A stretch of 64,000 nt of DNA from Nostoc sp. CCCryo 231-06 (GCA_023522315.1 JAHCSU010000233.1:37017-101016); one strand, 5' to 3'; positions 35,937-45,630 are shown, counted from the first letter of the stretch. Notes: a model not told the origin generated them from the letters alone. Made by a program: numbers and translations.

Positions 35937-37487
35937 CTATAAAGGTGGAGCTGGAAGTGGCTTTGCTGCAACTGCCAAAGGTGAGCGTCCGCCCCGTCCC
36001 ACTTCAAACTGATTCATCATATCGTGGTCTTCGTGAACCGCATTGTGGCAGTGTGACATATATTTACCTGTATTAGCGCCAAACTTGCCAATTACTCGTA
36101 CAGTCTCGTTTTCCCCAATATAAAAGACATCTTTCAACCCACGCTCGTAAGGAAAAGGTGGTTTACCATTACGGTCAAGCATTAGGCAATCAATTAGGTG
36201 AAGGTGGATAGGATGAAACGCACGACCTGATGGGTTAGACAATTTCCAGATTTCAACATCGCCTAATTTAGGATTAGCATCAATTCGGGTGTTATTCCAG
36301 GCTTTGCCATTGATCACCCACAGAGCATTAGAGCGCTCATACTTAAATTCTCTGGTTCGTACTGCTGAAGATTCTGGGATAGGCTGGATTGTACGTAACC
36401 TGGAGGGAATAGAGCTATTATCTGGTTCACGCCGCACAACATCAAAGCGCATAATTTGATTCGTACCGTCGTAATTCGTGTTGTTAGGAAGTCCGAGATT
36501 TCGCAGCACTACCTGAGAACCGACTGGGTATTTAGAAAAGTCAATAATAAATTCGTAACGTTCTGCTGGCGCCAACCGGAAATTTTTGACTTTAACTGGT
36601 GCGCTCATTAATCCGGCATCAGTGCCAATCATAATAAAATCATCGCCGTTGCTCAGGGCAAGATTATAAGAGCGCGAAATCGAACTATTCAAGATCCGGA
36701 AACGGTACTTACAGGTATCTACCTCCATGCGCGGCCAAGGCGCACCATTGACCAAAATGACATCACCATATTGACTAATTTCACCTTGGGTATTAAAGAC
36801 TAACCTGCCAGTATTAGTAAACTGCTTATCTTGGATAAACAGTGGTACGTCGTATTTACCTTTGGGTAAAGGTAGTCCAAGCTCAAAGTCATCTTGAACA
36901 AGGTACATGCCTGCCAAACCCATATAAACATTACGTGCAGTATTATGAATGGCGTGGTCGTGATACCATAACGTAGCCGCGCGTTTGTTCGGATAGACGT
37001 AATCTTTGTAGAAACCCGGTGGTGTCAAATCTTCAGCATAGCCATCGTACTGCGGTAACGATGCCATCCCATGCAAGTGAACTGATGTTGGTGTATCGAC
37101 ACTGTTATTGATAAAGCGAATAATTGATTGTCGCCCTTGACGTTGCTTAATTGTGGGGCCAGGAGCAATACCGTTATAAGCCCATATCTGCGTTGTTAGC
37201 CCAGGCAAAATATTAACCTGAGCTTTTTTCATCGTTATCTGGTAGTAATCTGTGGTCGCATTACTCCGCACTGGTTTAAGTACTGGCGGTATGGGAAGTT
37301 TAACACTAAAACGAGTAGGCTGAGGACTACCAGCAGTTGCTGCTTGTCCACGAGATATCAAGCCTATAGGAATCAGCAAAGAACCACCTGTAAGCGCTCC
37401 TAGCTCCAGGGCTTTTCGTCTAGTTATTTTTATCACTTTTATTTCTTTATTGGTGTATTGCGAAATTGGTCTGAATGGCTCTAACAA
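35937..37487 (-). CDS. multicopper oxidase, twin-arginine exported
   Basis: 516 residues. A twin-arginine signal (KITRRKALELGALTGG, then hydrophobic) lies after about 20 N-terminal residues. All copper motifs are present: TSVHLHGMASLP, LWYHDHAIH, HPIHLHLIDC and MSHCHNAVHEDHDMM. The layout matches the CueO/bilirubin-oxidase/spore-coat-oxidase group with three cupredoxin domains. It oxidises metal ions, phenols or bilin-like compounds with oxygen, in the periplasm; the substrate is unknown. It converges with the pseudouridine synthase gene. Confidence 0.92.
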   Translation of the reverse strand: MLEPFRPISQYTNKEIKVIKITRRKALELGALTGGSLLIPIGLISRGQAATAGSPQPTRFSVKLPIPPVLKPVRSNATTDYYQITMKKAQVNILPGLTTQIWAYNGIAPGPTIKQRQGRQSIIRFINNSVDTPTSVHLHGMASLPQYDGYAEDLTPPGFYKDYVYPNKRAATLWYHDHAIHNTARNVYMGLAGMYLVQDDFELGLPLPKGKYDVPLFIQDKQFTNTGRLVFNTQGEISQYGDVILVNGAPWPRMEVDTCKYRFRILNSSISRSYNLALSNGDDFIMIGTDAGLMSAPVKVKNFRLAPAERYEFIIDFSKYPVGSQVVLRNLGLPNNTNYDGTNQIMRFDVVRREPDNSSIPSRLRTIQPIPESSAVRTREFKYERSNALWVINGKAWNNTRIDANPKLGDVEIWKLSNPSGRAFHPIHLHLIDCLMLDRNGKPPFPYERGLKDVFYIGENETVRVIGKFGANTGKYMSHCHNAVHEDHDMMNQFEVGRGGRSPLAVAAKPLPAPPL

Positions 37488-37691
37488 TCAGTACATTTGA
37501 AAAAGTTTGAAATACTAAGATTTACCTACTGGACAAACACATCATCTTATGTATTAAGGTAAATAGATTGTTTGAGCTTTTTACAAACCATCTTTTATCA
37601 GTTGCATAGTATTTTTTATTTTTTTGTAAATTTTTCTTGGTTTGTTAAATTTACAAATATATTCACAAAAAGTCAACCAGTTAGTAATTCA

Positions 37692-37816
37692 ATGGAACCT
37701 CATAAACCTACAAATGGCTTGATTTATGCTTCACTGTTTACATCCGTACTTTTTTTAAGTTTAGGAAAGCCAACACCTTGTTTACTGAATTTTTAAGTCA
37801 GTAAACAAGTTTTTGT
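37692..37816 (+). other. possible small transcript: 34-codon frame ending in a terminator
   Basis: TTGTTTACTG (37778-37787) and CAGTAAACAA (37799-37808) form a perfect 10-bp stem followed by GTTTTTG, a good intrinsic terminator on the plus strand. No annotated gene ends there. A short frame from ATG 37692 (MEPHKPTNGLIYASLFTSVL) with one likely membrane helix stops inside the hairpin loop. Either a small RNA or a mini membrane protein could be made. The remaining 37488-37691 DNA is AT-rich upstream region of the oxidase. Confidence 0.35.
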
Positions 37817-37858
37817 ACGCTGTCTCTAAATTATTAAGTGAGTTATGGAGAGCAAACT

Positions 37859-37958
37859 TATAGCGTTTATCGTTTACGTGAGGTACACCAATGGGCACTG
37901 CCGTGCCCTTACACTTGGCAATATAATGTTGTACCTCATGTGAATGGGAACCGCTATA
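37859..37958. mobile_element. MITE-like element, TATAGCG family, uninterrupted copy
   Basis: 100 bp bounded by TATAGCGTTTATCGTTTACG and its imperfect inverse ending GAATGGGAACCGCTATA. It is in the opposite orientation to the copies at 27650 and 56453. The centre is the palindrome GGGCACTGCCGTGCCC. Confidence 0.75.
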
Positions 37959-38055
37959 TCTACAATATTGAGCTATTCAATGTCTTTCTTGAGTACAGTT
38001 AATTGCTAACTATAAGCATTATAATTTAATCTTTTTCCTTCACTTGTATATAACT

Positions 38056-38264
38056 CTTACGTCATCTGTTGCTGGATGGGATGGCGCTTGCATCTGTGCA
38101 TCGCCTAGATCAAAAAACATCTGGGATTTTGTTGTTGGCACGCGATCGCCAAACCCATCGGCAAATTAGCCAGCAGTTTCAGCAACGCCACGTAAAATTA
38201 CTTCGCTTCGAGCATCCGCAGTCAGAAAAAACTCTGCATTTACAATCAATTACGCTCTGTTGAC
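38056..38264 (+). pseudogene. partial, internally deleted copy of the pseudouridine synthase 3' end
   Basis: 38056-38190 matches 35414-35550 of the intact gene almost base for base (GMALASVHRLDQKTSGILLL). It then jumps to the last 60 bases (RFEHPQSEKTLHLQSIT). About 320 bp between them are missing. There is no start codon or N-terminal part, so it is a dead duplicate. The 320 bp between it and the IS element hold nothing else that I recognise. Confidence 0.85.
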
Positions 38265-38657
38265 GCTCAACTCTCACCTGAGAAGGAGGAAACGCACTAC
38301 TTTCCTTTAATCTCCTCCCCGAACAGTTAACCTATTGCTTTTTAAATTTGTATGTGATAATTTCTGCTTGTAGTTGATTGCACGGTTATCCGACCAATTT
38401 ACCGTATTTAAGGAAATTGATATCACACCTAAGAGACTTCCCAAAAAAACATTCAAGGAAATCTCTAATGAGCGGTAAAGAATTTTGCCAAAATCCAAAA
38501 TACTACTGACTGGATGCTGAAGCAAAAGATTCTACCAACAAGGTATAGATGTTGCTGCTACTATTTGTCCCAAAATTCACAATTATAGGACTCCTATTTG
38601 ATTTTTGAACAAAACCAAGAGATAATACGGAGATGGATACAAGTCTAACAGGAAACA

Positions 38658-39227
38658 ATGATAAGTCAGCATTTACAAGCTGCTACACTCGCAGTGCAAG
38701 TATCGCAGCAATATCTAAAAGAGGGAACTGCACTTGATGCGATCGCTGAACTACAAGATTTTATAGATATGCGTCCAGATGCGCGTGAAGTAAGGAAAGC
38801 GTTGGCAGTCAAGCTGGTTTATCAAGGTTACTTGTATGATGAAATCGAAACAATTCTAGACGTATCACGAGGGTCAATCACGGGTTGGAAGCAAGCCTAT
38901 GAGGAAACTGGAATTGATGGGCTGCGACTGAACTACAAAGGGAGAAAAAGCTATCTGAATGCCGAACAATTTCAAGAGGTCTTAAGTTGGCTGCAAACAC
39001 AGGATTGTTGGGAGCTTGGGGAACTAGAGTATCAATTAGCCTTTGAGTATGACATAGTTTATGACTCAAAACAAAGCTACTACGACCTGTTCGATAAAGC
39101 AGGAATCAGTTGGAAAAAAACCACAAAGCTAAATCCTAAAGCTGACGAGAATGCTGTTGCTGTAAAAAAAAAGAGATTGAAACATTGCTGGCAAACCGCC
39201 GGGAGGAAATTGAAACAGGAAAATTAA
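38658..39227 (+). CDS. IS630-family transposase, N-terminal frame
   Basis: 189 residues. It carries the helix-turn-helix DNA-binding part (QGYLYDEIETILDVSRGSIT, GWKQAYEETGIDGLRL). The frame runs past a run of nine A (39164-39172), where slipping back one base leads into the catalytic frame; the residues beyond the run (RLKHCWQTAGRKLKQEN) are then not part of the fused product. Confidence 0.85.
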   Translation: MISQHLQAATLAVQVSQQYLKEGTALDAIAELQDFIDMRPDAREVRKALAVKLVYQGYLYDEIETILDVSRGSITGWKQAYEETGIDGLRLNYKGRKSYLNAEQFQEVLSWLQTQDCWELGELEYQLAFEYDIVYDSKQSYYDLFDKAGISWKKTTKLNPKADENAVAVKKKRLKHCWQTAGRKLKQEN

Positions 39228-39769
39228 GAGTACTGCTAATTGATGAGTGTCATTTAATGTGGGGAGATTTAAGTGGCTACGTATGGGGAAAAAGTGATCA
39301 AGAAATAGCGGTGAGAGTGATTAATGAACGAGAAAAGCAGACATACTATGGAGCAATTGACTATCTTGAGGGAAAATTAGTTCTCAAAGCTTATGATGCG
39401 GGAAACTCAAAAAATACCATTGACTACCTACAATACTTGCTAGCCGACTCTCCCGACCAGCAATTACTAATTTTTTGGGATGGTGCTAGTTACCACCGTT
39501 CCAAAGAAATTCGAAGTTTTTTGGACTCTGTTAATCAAAGTTTGCCAACCGAGCAATGGAAAATATATTGTGTTCGCTTTGCCCCCAATTGCCCAATACA
39601 AAATCCAATTGAAGATATCTGGTTACAAGCCAAGACATGGGTTAGACGTTTTTGTGCTTTGGTTCCAACATTTTCTCATTTAAAGTGGATGTTTGAGTGG
39701 TTTATTAGACACACTACCTTTGATTTCGACACTTTACAGATGTACGGAGCTTATTCAAAAATCAAATAG
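39185..39769 (+). CDS. IS630-family transposase, C-terminal catalytic frame
   Basis: 194 residues as a free frame, but probably made as a -1 fusion with the preceding frame (reading KKKEIETLLANRREEI across the A run). The DDE residues are Asp in VLLIDECHLMW, Asp in LLIFWDGASYHRS and Glu in NCPIQNPIEDIW. The stop codon is inside the right terminal repeat. Confidence 0.88.
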   Translation: MLANRREEIETGKLRVLLIDECHLMWGDLSGYVWGKSDQEIAVRVINEREKQTYYGAIDYLEGKLVLKAYDAGNSKNTIDYLQYLLADSPDQQLLIFWDGASYHRSKEIRSFLDSVNQSLPTEQWKIYCVRFAPNCPIQNPIEDIWLQAKTWVRRFCALVPTFSHLKWMFEWFIRHTTFDFDTLQMYGAYSKIK

Positions 39770-39948
39770 GATTCCTATAGTACGCCACGACGGAAATAGG
39801 ACAACCATTTAAAATCCCTAAAAAGCTGATTCCATAATGCTTTTTACTTTTGAATGCGTGACTTCCGCCTTGCGGTACTAGTACTATTGTCAGCAAAGAT
39901 AAAAAAATTGGTATTAATCTTAGTCACCTCGCAAACGGAGGAATATAG

Positions 39949-40623
39949 ATGACAAACCACACCATCTTAGAACCATTGCCAGAAGACCAATGGTTTATTG
40001 AGAGCCGGGAACTACGATCCTTTGTGGCAACAGTGTGTGAAATTAGCGCTAACACTGTTGACGATCGCACACAAACTCTCGCTAAACTAGAACCCTATTT
40101 TCAAGAACTGCTTGCCCAACAGGAATGGCTACCCCAAAAGTTTGCCCAAGCCAATCCCGAAAGCAGGATGGGTGGAGGTATTGGTCAGTGGCTACTTTAT
40201 CGCGCCAAAGACCGTTCCCTGTCAATCTTTAGTTTGGTAATTCCCCCAGGTTCATGGACTCCCGTCCATGACCATTTGGCCTGGGGATTAATTGGTTTAT
40301 ACAAAGGCAATCAAAAAGAAACAGTCTATCGCCGTGTAGATAACGGCGATGCTGAAGGACACGCACAATTACAAATAACTGAAGTGCGATTGCTTCAACC
40401 AGGGGATATCTACCGTCTGTTACCCCCAGATGGTGATATCCACGCCGTCAAAACTACATCCCAGAGCGCATCTGTATCCATCCATATTCTGGGTAATGAT
40501 ACTGGTTGCATCTTGCGTCACCAGTTCATCCCAGAATCTCACAGCGTTAAATCCTTTCGCTCTGGATATTCCAACGCTCCCTGTAAAGAGGAAGAAGAAA
40601 AAGAACATGCCCAGGTACAGTAG
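39949..40623 (+). CDS. cupin-type thiol dioxygenase-like protein (cysteine dioxygenase family)
   Basis: 224 residues. The cupin iron site is PPGSWTPVHDHLAWGLIGLY (His-x-His), and the third His is in PDGDIHAVKTTS. This is the layout of cysteine or 3-mercaptopropionate dioxygenases, which oxidise a thiol to a sulfinate with O2 and Fe(II). RBS-like GGAGG lies shortly before the ATG. The last 17 bases overlap the start of the aldolase gene, so the two are translated together and probably act in one pathway. Confidence 0.8.
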   Translation: MTNHTILEPLPEDQWFIESRELRSFVATVCEISANTVDDRTQTLAKLEPYFQELLAQQEWLPQKFAQANPESRMGGGIGQWLLYRAKDRSLSIFSLVIPPGSWTPVHDHLAWGLIGLYKGNQKETVYRRVDNGDAEGHAQLQITEVRLLQPGDIYRLLPPDGDIHAVKTTSQSASVSIHILGNDTGCILRHQFIPESHSVKSFRSGYSNAPCKEEEEKEHAQVQ

Positions 40624-41368
40624 ACCACAACCCCCCGTATTCGAGCGAGTTGAAGACGAACGGCTGCACCGCAAGCAACGCCTAGCCGCAGCTTTTCGCC
40701 TGTTTGGTAAGTTTGGTTTCAGCGAGGGAATCGCCGGCCATATTACGGCTCGTGATCCAGAATTTACAGACCATTTTTGGGTCAATCCATTAGGAACATA
40801 CTTCGGTCATATCCGAGTTTCTGACCTGCTCTTAGTTAATAGAGAAGGTGAGGTGGTTAAAGGCGATGCTGAAGTGAATCGAGCTGCTTTCGCCATCCAT
40901 TCTCAGATTCATGAAGCTCGAACTGATGTAATCGCGGCGGCTCATGCCCATTCACTTTATGGTAAAGCCTGGTCTAGTTTAGGTCGTCTTCTTGACCCCT
41001 TGACTCAAGATTCCTGTGCTTTTTACGAAGATCATGCCCTGTTTGATGACTTCACGGGTGTTGTTTTAGAAACTTCTGAAGGTCAGCGACTGGCGCAAAC
41101 CTTGGGGCCAAACAAAGCCATAATCCTGCGTAACCACAGCATTTTAACTGTGGGACATACAGTAGATGAAGCTGCCTTTTGGTACATTAGCTTAGAGCGA
41201 TCGTGCCAAGCCCAACTACTGGCAGAAGCTGCGGGTAGACCTACTATTATCAAACACGAAACAGCCCGTTTAACACAAACTCAAGTGGGGTCACGTACAA
41301 GTGGGTGGTTCGGCTTCCAGCCCCTTTACGATAGAATTGTGCGCGAAGAACCTGATTTGCTAAATTAG
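40607..41368 (+). CDS. class II aldolase/adducin-family protein
   Basis: 253 residues from ATG 40607 (MPRYSRPQPPVFERVEDERL). The frame is open further upstream but only inside the dioxygenase gene. It has the family's FGKFGFSEGIAGHITARDPE, a metal site DVIAAAHAHSLYGKAW, and the third ligand in ILRNHSILTVGHT. Members are aldolases, epimerases or dehydratases acting on sugar phosphates, or close relatives. Its start overlaps the dioxygenase stop by 17 bp, so a sulfur-compound or linked carbon pathway is likely, but the substrate is unknown. Confidence 0.82.
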   Translation: MPRYSRPQPPVFERVEDERLHRKQRLAAAFRLFGKFGFSEGIAGHITARDPEFTDHFWVNPLGTYFGHIRVSDLLLVNREGEVVKGDAEVNRAAFAIHSQIHEARTDVIAAAHAHSLYGKAWSSLGRLLDPLTQDSCAFYEDHALFDDFTGVVLETSEGQRLAQTLGPNKAIILRNHSILTVGHTVDEAAFWYISLERSCQAQLLAEAAGRPTIIKHETARLTQTQVGSRTSGWFGFQPLYDRIVREEPDLLN

Positions 41369-41602
41369 TGTTGTGTTTTGTGACACTGGGATAATAGGCT
41401 TTGAATTTTAAATTTTGAATTCAAAAAGGTCAAACCTATTTGGCGTGGATTGCGACGATTATATGATATTGTTCGGAATCAAAGTCCTCCAATTTATCGG
41501 GGAGCCAGCTACCATCTCAATTAACCAGACAACAAGGGGCAAAATCTCCTTGTTAAAGGTAAGCAAATTTCCGCCAAATTGTACTAGCTTCCAGTTGCCA
41601 GT

Positions 41603-43099
41603 TCAATTTATCTGCAATAAATTTTCGCCACGTTGATAAATTTCCCGCGCATAATCAGTCCAAGCACCTTGTCCCCAATAACGAAAACAACTGGTTTGCA
41701 ACAAAAGGTTATGCAAAAGAACGTTACAGTAATGAGATTGTCTGGTAACAGGTTCTGCTGACTCAACTTGCTGTAATGGATCAAATTTTTGATGGAATAA
41801 ACTGCTTAGTTGATACATGGGAGACAACACATTTTCATATCCTTTTACCCAACTGATATGATTTGTCCACGAGGCTCCATCCAGATGAAAATTAGAGTTT
41901 GTTTGCTTTAATTCTTGAATGACATTCTCTACAGCTTCAGGTTGAATATTATCTGATGAAACTCGCTCCCAAATCTGATGTTGTCCCACTGGCTGACAAG
42001 TTGGATAGTCTTCAGGTTTGCATCCAGCAGCTTCAATTAATTCTAAATATTCTGTACCACACATCCCGACTACGCGTGATTTACCTCCGCCGTTATTGAC
42101 CATATCCCACCAAGCTTGTTTAAAGGCGCTAGGAAATTCATTCATCATCACGCCACCATTTTCACCATCTCCAATTTGGCTAACTATTGGTGGTACAAAA
42201 ACACTGCCAATTTTTTGTTTTGATAATGTTTTTGCTTCATAATAAGGCTGCATTTGTGCGACTAATTTAGTATCCGAACCTTGGGTTTTAATTAAGGCTG
42301 TAATGCTAATTGTTTCGCCTTGAGAATTGCGGGCAACTAAACGATGCGGCAAATGTTTGTTGGTAAGAGATTGACCGCTAATTGTTTCTACAGAATGTTC
42401 TTGAACGAGTAACCAGCGATATCCACATTCTTTGAGCGCTTTCACAAATTCAAAGAGAGCATCAGGATGATTTGGTAGGTGCATTTCTGGGGGCGAAAAT
42501 CCTTTAACTCGCGCTAATGCCTCCCAGCCAAAAATTGCCGCAAAGTGATGTTGCCATGCGATGATATGCAATTTAATATCTGCTATTGGTGTGGAAGGAA
42601 TAACTGCATGACCCCACATTGTACCCAGCCATTCTACATAAGGTTGGTAGGTGCGATCGCAAGTGATGCGTTTAAGATTATCGAGAACATCACCGCGTCC
42701 CATTTGCCGCAGTCCCCACAGAAGATTACCTGAGTAATCCAACATCACACGGGGATTGCAACCTTGACTGACGAGTTCGGGGATCAAGTCTCCCATGCGG
42801 CTGTAACAATGGGCAAAAGGATCTGCATTGTGGTTATCCCCTTCATGAGGATGTTCAAACATATATTGCAGATTGCTGATGAGTGTACCACCATTTCCAG
42901 CAGGTATAGTTGGCTGGTGCATGTGTAAGGCGATCGCAAACACAGCATTTACATCTTCTAAGCGGATATTTGTTGTTGGTAAAAATACTGGCTGATTATA
43001 GTTAACTACAGAGAGAACCTCTGTTTCCCAACCAGATATATTCGGCAAGCCATCAATGATTTCGGGCAAAGGAGTAAGAGTTGTGGGGAAGGAAAGCAT
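41603..43099 (-). CDS. glycoside hydrolase family 57 protein
   Basis: 498 residues. The GH57 start block is FAIALHMHQPTIPAGNGGTL; later come MLDYSGNLLWGLRQMG, WGHAVIPSTPIADIKLHI and PPEMHLPNHPDALFEF. GH57 enzymes cut or rearrange alpha-1,4-glucans such as glycogen; some are amylopullulanases or branching enzymes. Which one is not clear from the sequence. No signal peptide, so probably cytoplasmic and linked to glycogen. In the gap 41369-41602, about 30 codons (WRGLRRLYDIVRNQ, IYRGASYHLN) look like a gene tail and may be a remnant. Confidence 0.83.
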   Translation of the reverse strand: MLSFPTTLTPLPEIIDGLPNISGWETEVLSVVNYNQPVFLPTTNIRLEDVNAVFAIALHMHQPTIPAGNGGTLISNLQYMFEHPHEGDNHNADPFAHCYSRMGDLIPELVSQGCNPRVMLDYSGNLLWGLRQMGRGDVLDNLKRITCDRTYQPYVEWLGTMWGHAVIPSTPIADIKLHIIAWQHHFAAIFGWEALARVKGFSPPEMHLPNHPDALFEFVKALKECGYRWLLVQEHSVETISGQSLTNKHLPHRLVARNSQGETISITALIKTQGSDTKLVAQMQPYYEAKTLSKQKIGSVFVPPIVSQIGDGENGGVMMNEFPSAFKQAWWDMVNNGGGKSRVVGMCGTEYLELIEAAGCKPEDYPTCQPVGQHQIWERVSSDNIQPEAVENVIQELKQTNSNFHLDGASWTNHISWVKGYENVLSPMYQLSSLFHQKFDPLQQVESAEPVTRQSHYCNVLLHNLLLQTSCFRYWGQGAWTDYAREIYQRGENLLQIN

Positions 43100-43585
43100 T
43101 TCTGGTTGCTCCGAAATAAGTTATATCTATAAAACTTGCCTAAGTATCTAATAGTGCTTGACTCAGTATAAATACAGCAAATATCCTGAGCCATAACATT
43201 TTTAGGTGATTTTCAGTAACTGCGAACTTAGGCAAGTCTAGTAATCATCAGTGCAGTCTACCCAGATATTCGCATCTTTGTGTTCTACTGATTGATAAAG
43301 TTTGTTTACCGCCTGCTAATACCCAAATTTAGTCAGAAATTTATGATCAGCATGATTCAGCGCTTTTGGGGAAATAATAGTGGCGTTGATTGGGATGCTG
43401 ATTGCCCATGTTTGGAGTTAGAAGCTGATTGAGTTCGGTTGGGTAAGGATTGCTGATTGCAGTCAATCTAGTTAATTTGGTCGGGTACTCTCGTTTTTAC
43501 CCTAAAGGTAAAGTTAATTGACAGCAGAAGAAGAGGCGATCGCCTCAAAAAATTTAGAATTTACGCGCAGACACGCCATAAATCA
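43100..43585. other. intergenic region
   Basis: AT-rich, with one very short frame at about 43343-43431 (MISMIQRFWGNNSGVDWDAD) that I cannot assign and that may be a gene remnant. It contains the upstream region of the GH57 gene. Nothing else is recognised. Confidence 0.4.
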
Positions 43586-44413
43586 TCAAAAATTCAGTTT
43601 CGGCATCAGCTTTTTCAGTTTTTGACTCGGCTGTTCTTTTGTTGCTGCTGGCGGAGTTGCTATTCGTAAAATTAGCTCTAGCAACCAGGGAGCAAGGCGT
43701 TGACACCATACAGCTAAATGACTTTGCCATCCGACTAAAATTTCTGATGAATCATTTTGCATTCCGGTGACAAGTGCTTTAGCCACTTGCTGGGGAGTCA
43801 TGGGGATCACCCAGCGAAATAATTTTAAGTCGCGCACCATATCTGTGTCTGTGAGGGAAGGTAGTAATGCAATGACTCGGATATTGTAATCAGCTAGTTC
43901 CTGACGCAAGGCTTGGGTAAATCCTAAGATGGCAAACTTGGTAGCTGAGTAAGTCGCCATTGTCGGTGCAGCCACCTTCCCCATCAGACTTGATACATTG
44001 ACGATTGTTCCTTGCCTTTGGCTGGCCATGCGTCGAGCTATCAGACTAGTGAGGTTGTACATTCCGAACAAGTTTACCGAGAGTTCTTCTTGAACTTGGG
44101 GCATTTTAGATTGCAAAAACGAGCTTTGGTATGCGACTCCCGCACAATTAACCAGCAGGTGAATCTGTCCGTAATTGCGCCACAGTTGGGCAACAGCGAT
44201 ATTTACTTCAATTGTCTGCGTCAAATCTAAGGGCACGATCGCAGTTTCTGTTCCCATCGCCTCGATTTCGTTAGCTACCTCGACTAACTTTTGGCGATCG
44301 CGTGCTACCAATATCAGCCGCTTGATGCCGATTTGAGCTAGTTCGAGTGCGATCGCTCGTCCAATCCCACGAGAAGCCCCTGTAATTAGAGCAACTTTCC
44401 CTTGAATCTCCAT
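43586..44413 (-). CDS. short-chain dehydrogenase/reductase
   Basis: 275 residues from ATG 44413 (MEIQGKVALITGASRGIGRA); a longer frame starts at 44473 but adds an unlikely basic tail before the cofactor motif. The Rossmann motif is TGASRGIGRA, then NCAG in LLVNCAGVAYQS. The catalytic set is VNVSSLMG (Ser), YSATKFAILGF (Tyr-x-x-x-Lys). It is an NAD(P)H-dependent oxidoreductase of unknown substrate, classical type. The C-terminus is hydrophobic and may touch a membrane. Confidence 0.87.
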   Translation of the reverse strand: MEIQGKVALITGASRGIGRAIALELAQIGIKRLILVARDRQKLVEVANEIEAMGTETAIVPLDLTQTIEVNIAVAQLWRNYGQIHLLVNCAGVAYQSSFLQSKMPQVQEELSVNLFGMYNLTSLIARRMASQRQGTIVNVSSLMGKVAAPTMATYSATKFAILGFTQALRQELADYNIRVIALLPSLTDTDMVRDLKLFRWVIPMTPQQVAKALVTGMQNDSSEILVGWQSHLAVWCQRLAPWLLELILRIATPPAATKEQPSQKLKKLMPKLNF

Positions 44414-45630
44414 TGGTTTTATCCTCCAAAATTTAAGTCTTACTAAACTCTTCGTTATTGCCAAAACACACAATTAAGAGCTACTCGCTTGTCGGCACAA
44501 GGTAAGACAAATAATCAATTGCAATCCAAATCAAACTGAAACTAAGCCTTTAGCAACGAGATATTTCTTGGTTAATCTGCAATCCCTCATAATTGTCTAT
44601 ACGAGGCAGAAATTTCTCCTTTTTAACCCGTCAAAGCCTAACAGACTTGGCTGAATACATATAGCTCATAATTTTACTTCTCCTAGATCAGAGCGCTCAT
44701 CAGCATCGTTGTCATACACACGCTAGCAATTAAATCAAGCTATTGCAATATTCTTTAATCAGAATTTCTTAATACTTCTTAACGACAGGTATATATATGG
44801 AAAAGATTTTATTAAATAAGTTTTTATGAATACCTAAGTACAAATATCTTACTTTCCTGACAATTAAGACTTGTTTTGGGAAATTGTGATATCTCAGTCA
44901 TAGCTAAGAAACAAAAAAGACATATAGGTTTTGGTCATTGTTGCAATACCTTAGTTTTTCAGCTAGTTCACAGAGTTGCATCAGCATATTTACTGAGTTA
45001 TTTAAAATTGGTGTTTTTTATTTTTATCTTTTAAATAATAGAATAAAGAGAGTTAAATTATTATTTTTAATGCGAATTAGAATGACATATTTATCCCCAA
45101 AAACTTCAGAAAAAATGGTAACTTGTTTGGCTTTAGCTTTGAGTTCATCAAAGGAATGCTTGAGACTTACCTGGTGTGTGACAATTCATGCCATCTGGAA
45201 AAGCTAAAGATTAACCTAATCCCCTTGCCGATCCTGTAAGATACAAGGTTGGGTTAAGCAAAGCGCAATCCAGCAAAGCACTCGAAATGTTGGATTATAC
45301 CATTTCACTTTACTGATGATATAAATACGCTGGTAGGGGCTTGTCTTTGCCCATTCGTGTCAACTTAAGCTAAAAATCGCTTATCTGTTGGCTTCCACGC
45401 CCGCCCAGAAATGAATTTCAGAGGCTCATAGCTAAAGTCTACTGAAGTAGACTAAAGATTTTTCAGATTATTTAGTCATCTTTAGATGACTTTAGCTATT
45501 AGCAAGTAACTTCAGTTCCTTGTGGGACATGAGTTTTAAGTTAAGATAAATCTTGCACTGCGTTTCTATCCCGCCTCAGAATGAATTCCGAGTCTCATAG
45601 CGAAAGTCCACTCAAGTGGACTAAATAATT
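44414..45630. other. long intergenic region with repeats
   Basis: No convincing gene. From 45354 CATTCGTGTCAACTTAAGCT repeats the left end of the element nested at 27712, with one change, but no matching right end was found. From about 45420 there are inverted pairs such as AAAGTCTACTGAAGTAGACT and GTCCACTCAAGTGGAC, a palindromic family. The first 900 bp are AT-rich and featureless. Confidence 0.55.

Larger units (their letters stand above)
38586..39777 (+). mobile_element. IS630-family insertion sequence
   Basis: 1192 bp with terminal inverted repeats TAGGA(C/A)TCCTATTTGATT (38586 onward, and its inverse ending at 39777), matching at all but one position over about 24 bp. It is flanked by TA on both sides (38584-38585 and 39778-39779), the target duplication expected for this family. 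It holds two overlapping frames joined by a likely -1 frameshift. It looks complete. Confidence 0.88.

Noticed and set aside
44938-45207. 89-codon open frame in the long gap before the peptide exporter
   Set aside because: Composition is low-complexity (Phe/Ser/Leu/Lys), no ribosome site, no family; it looks like AT-rich chance.
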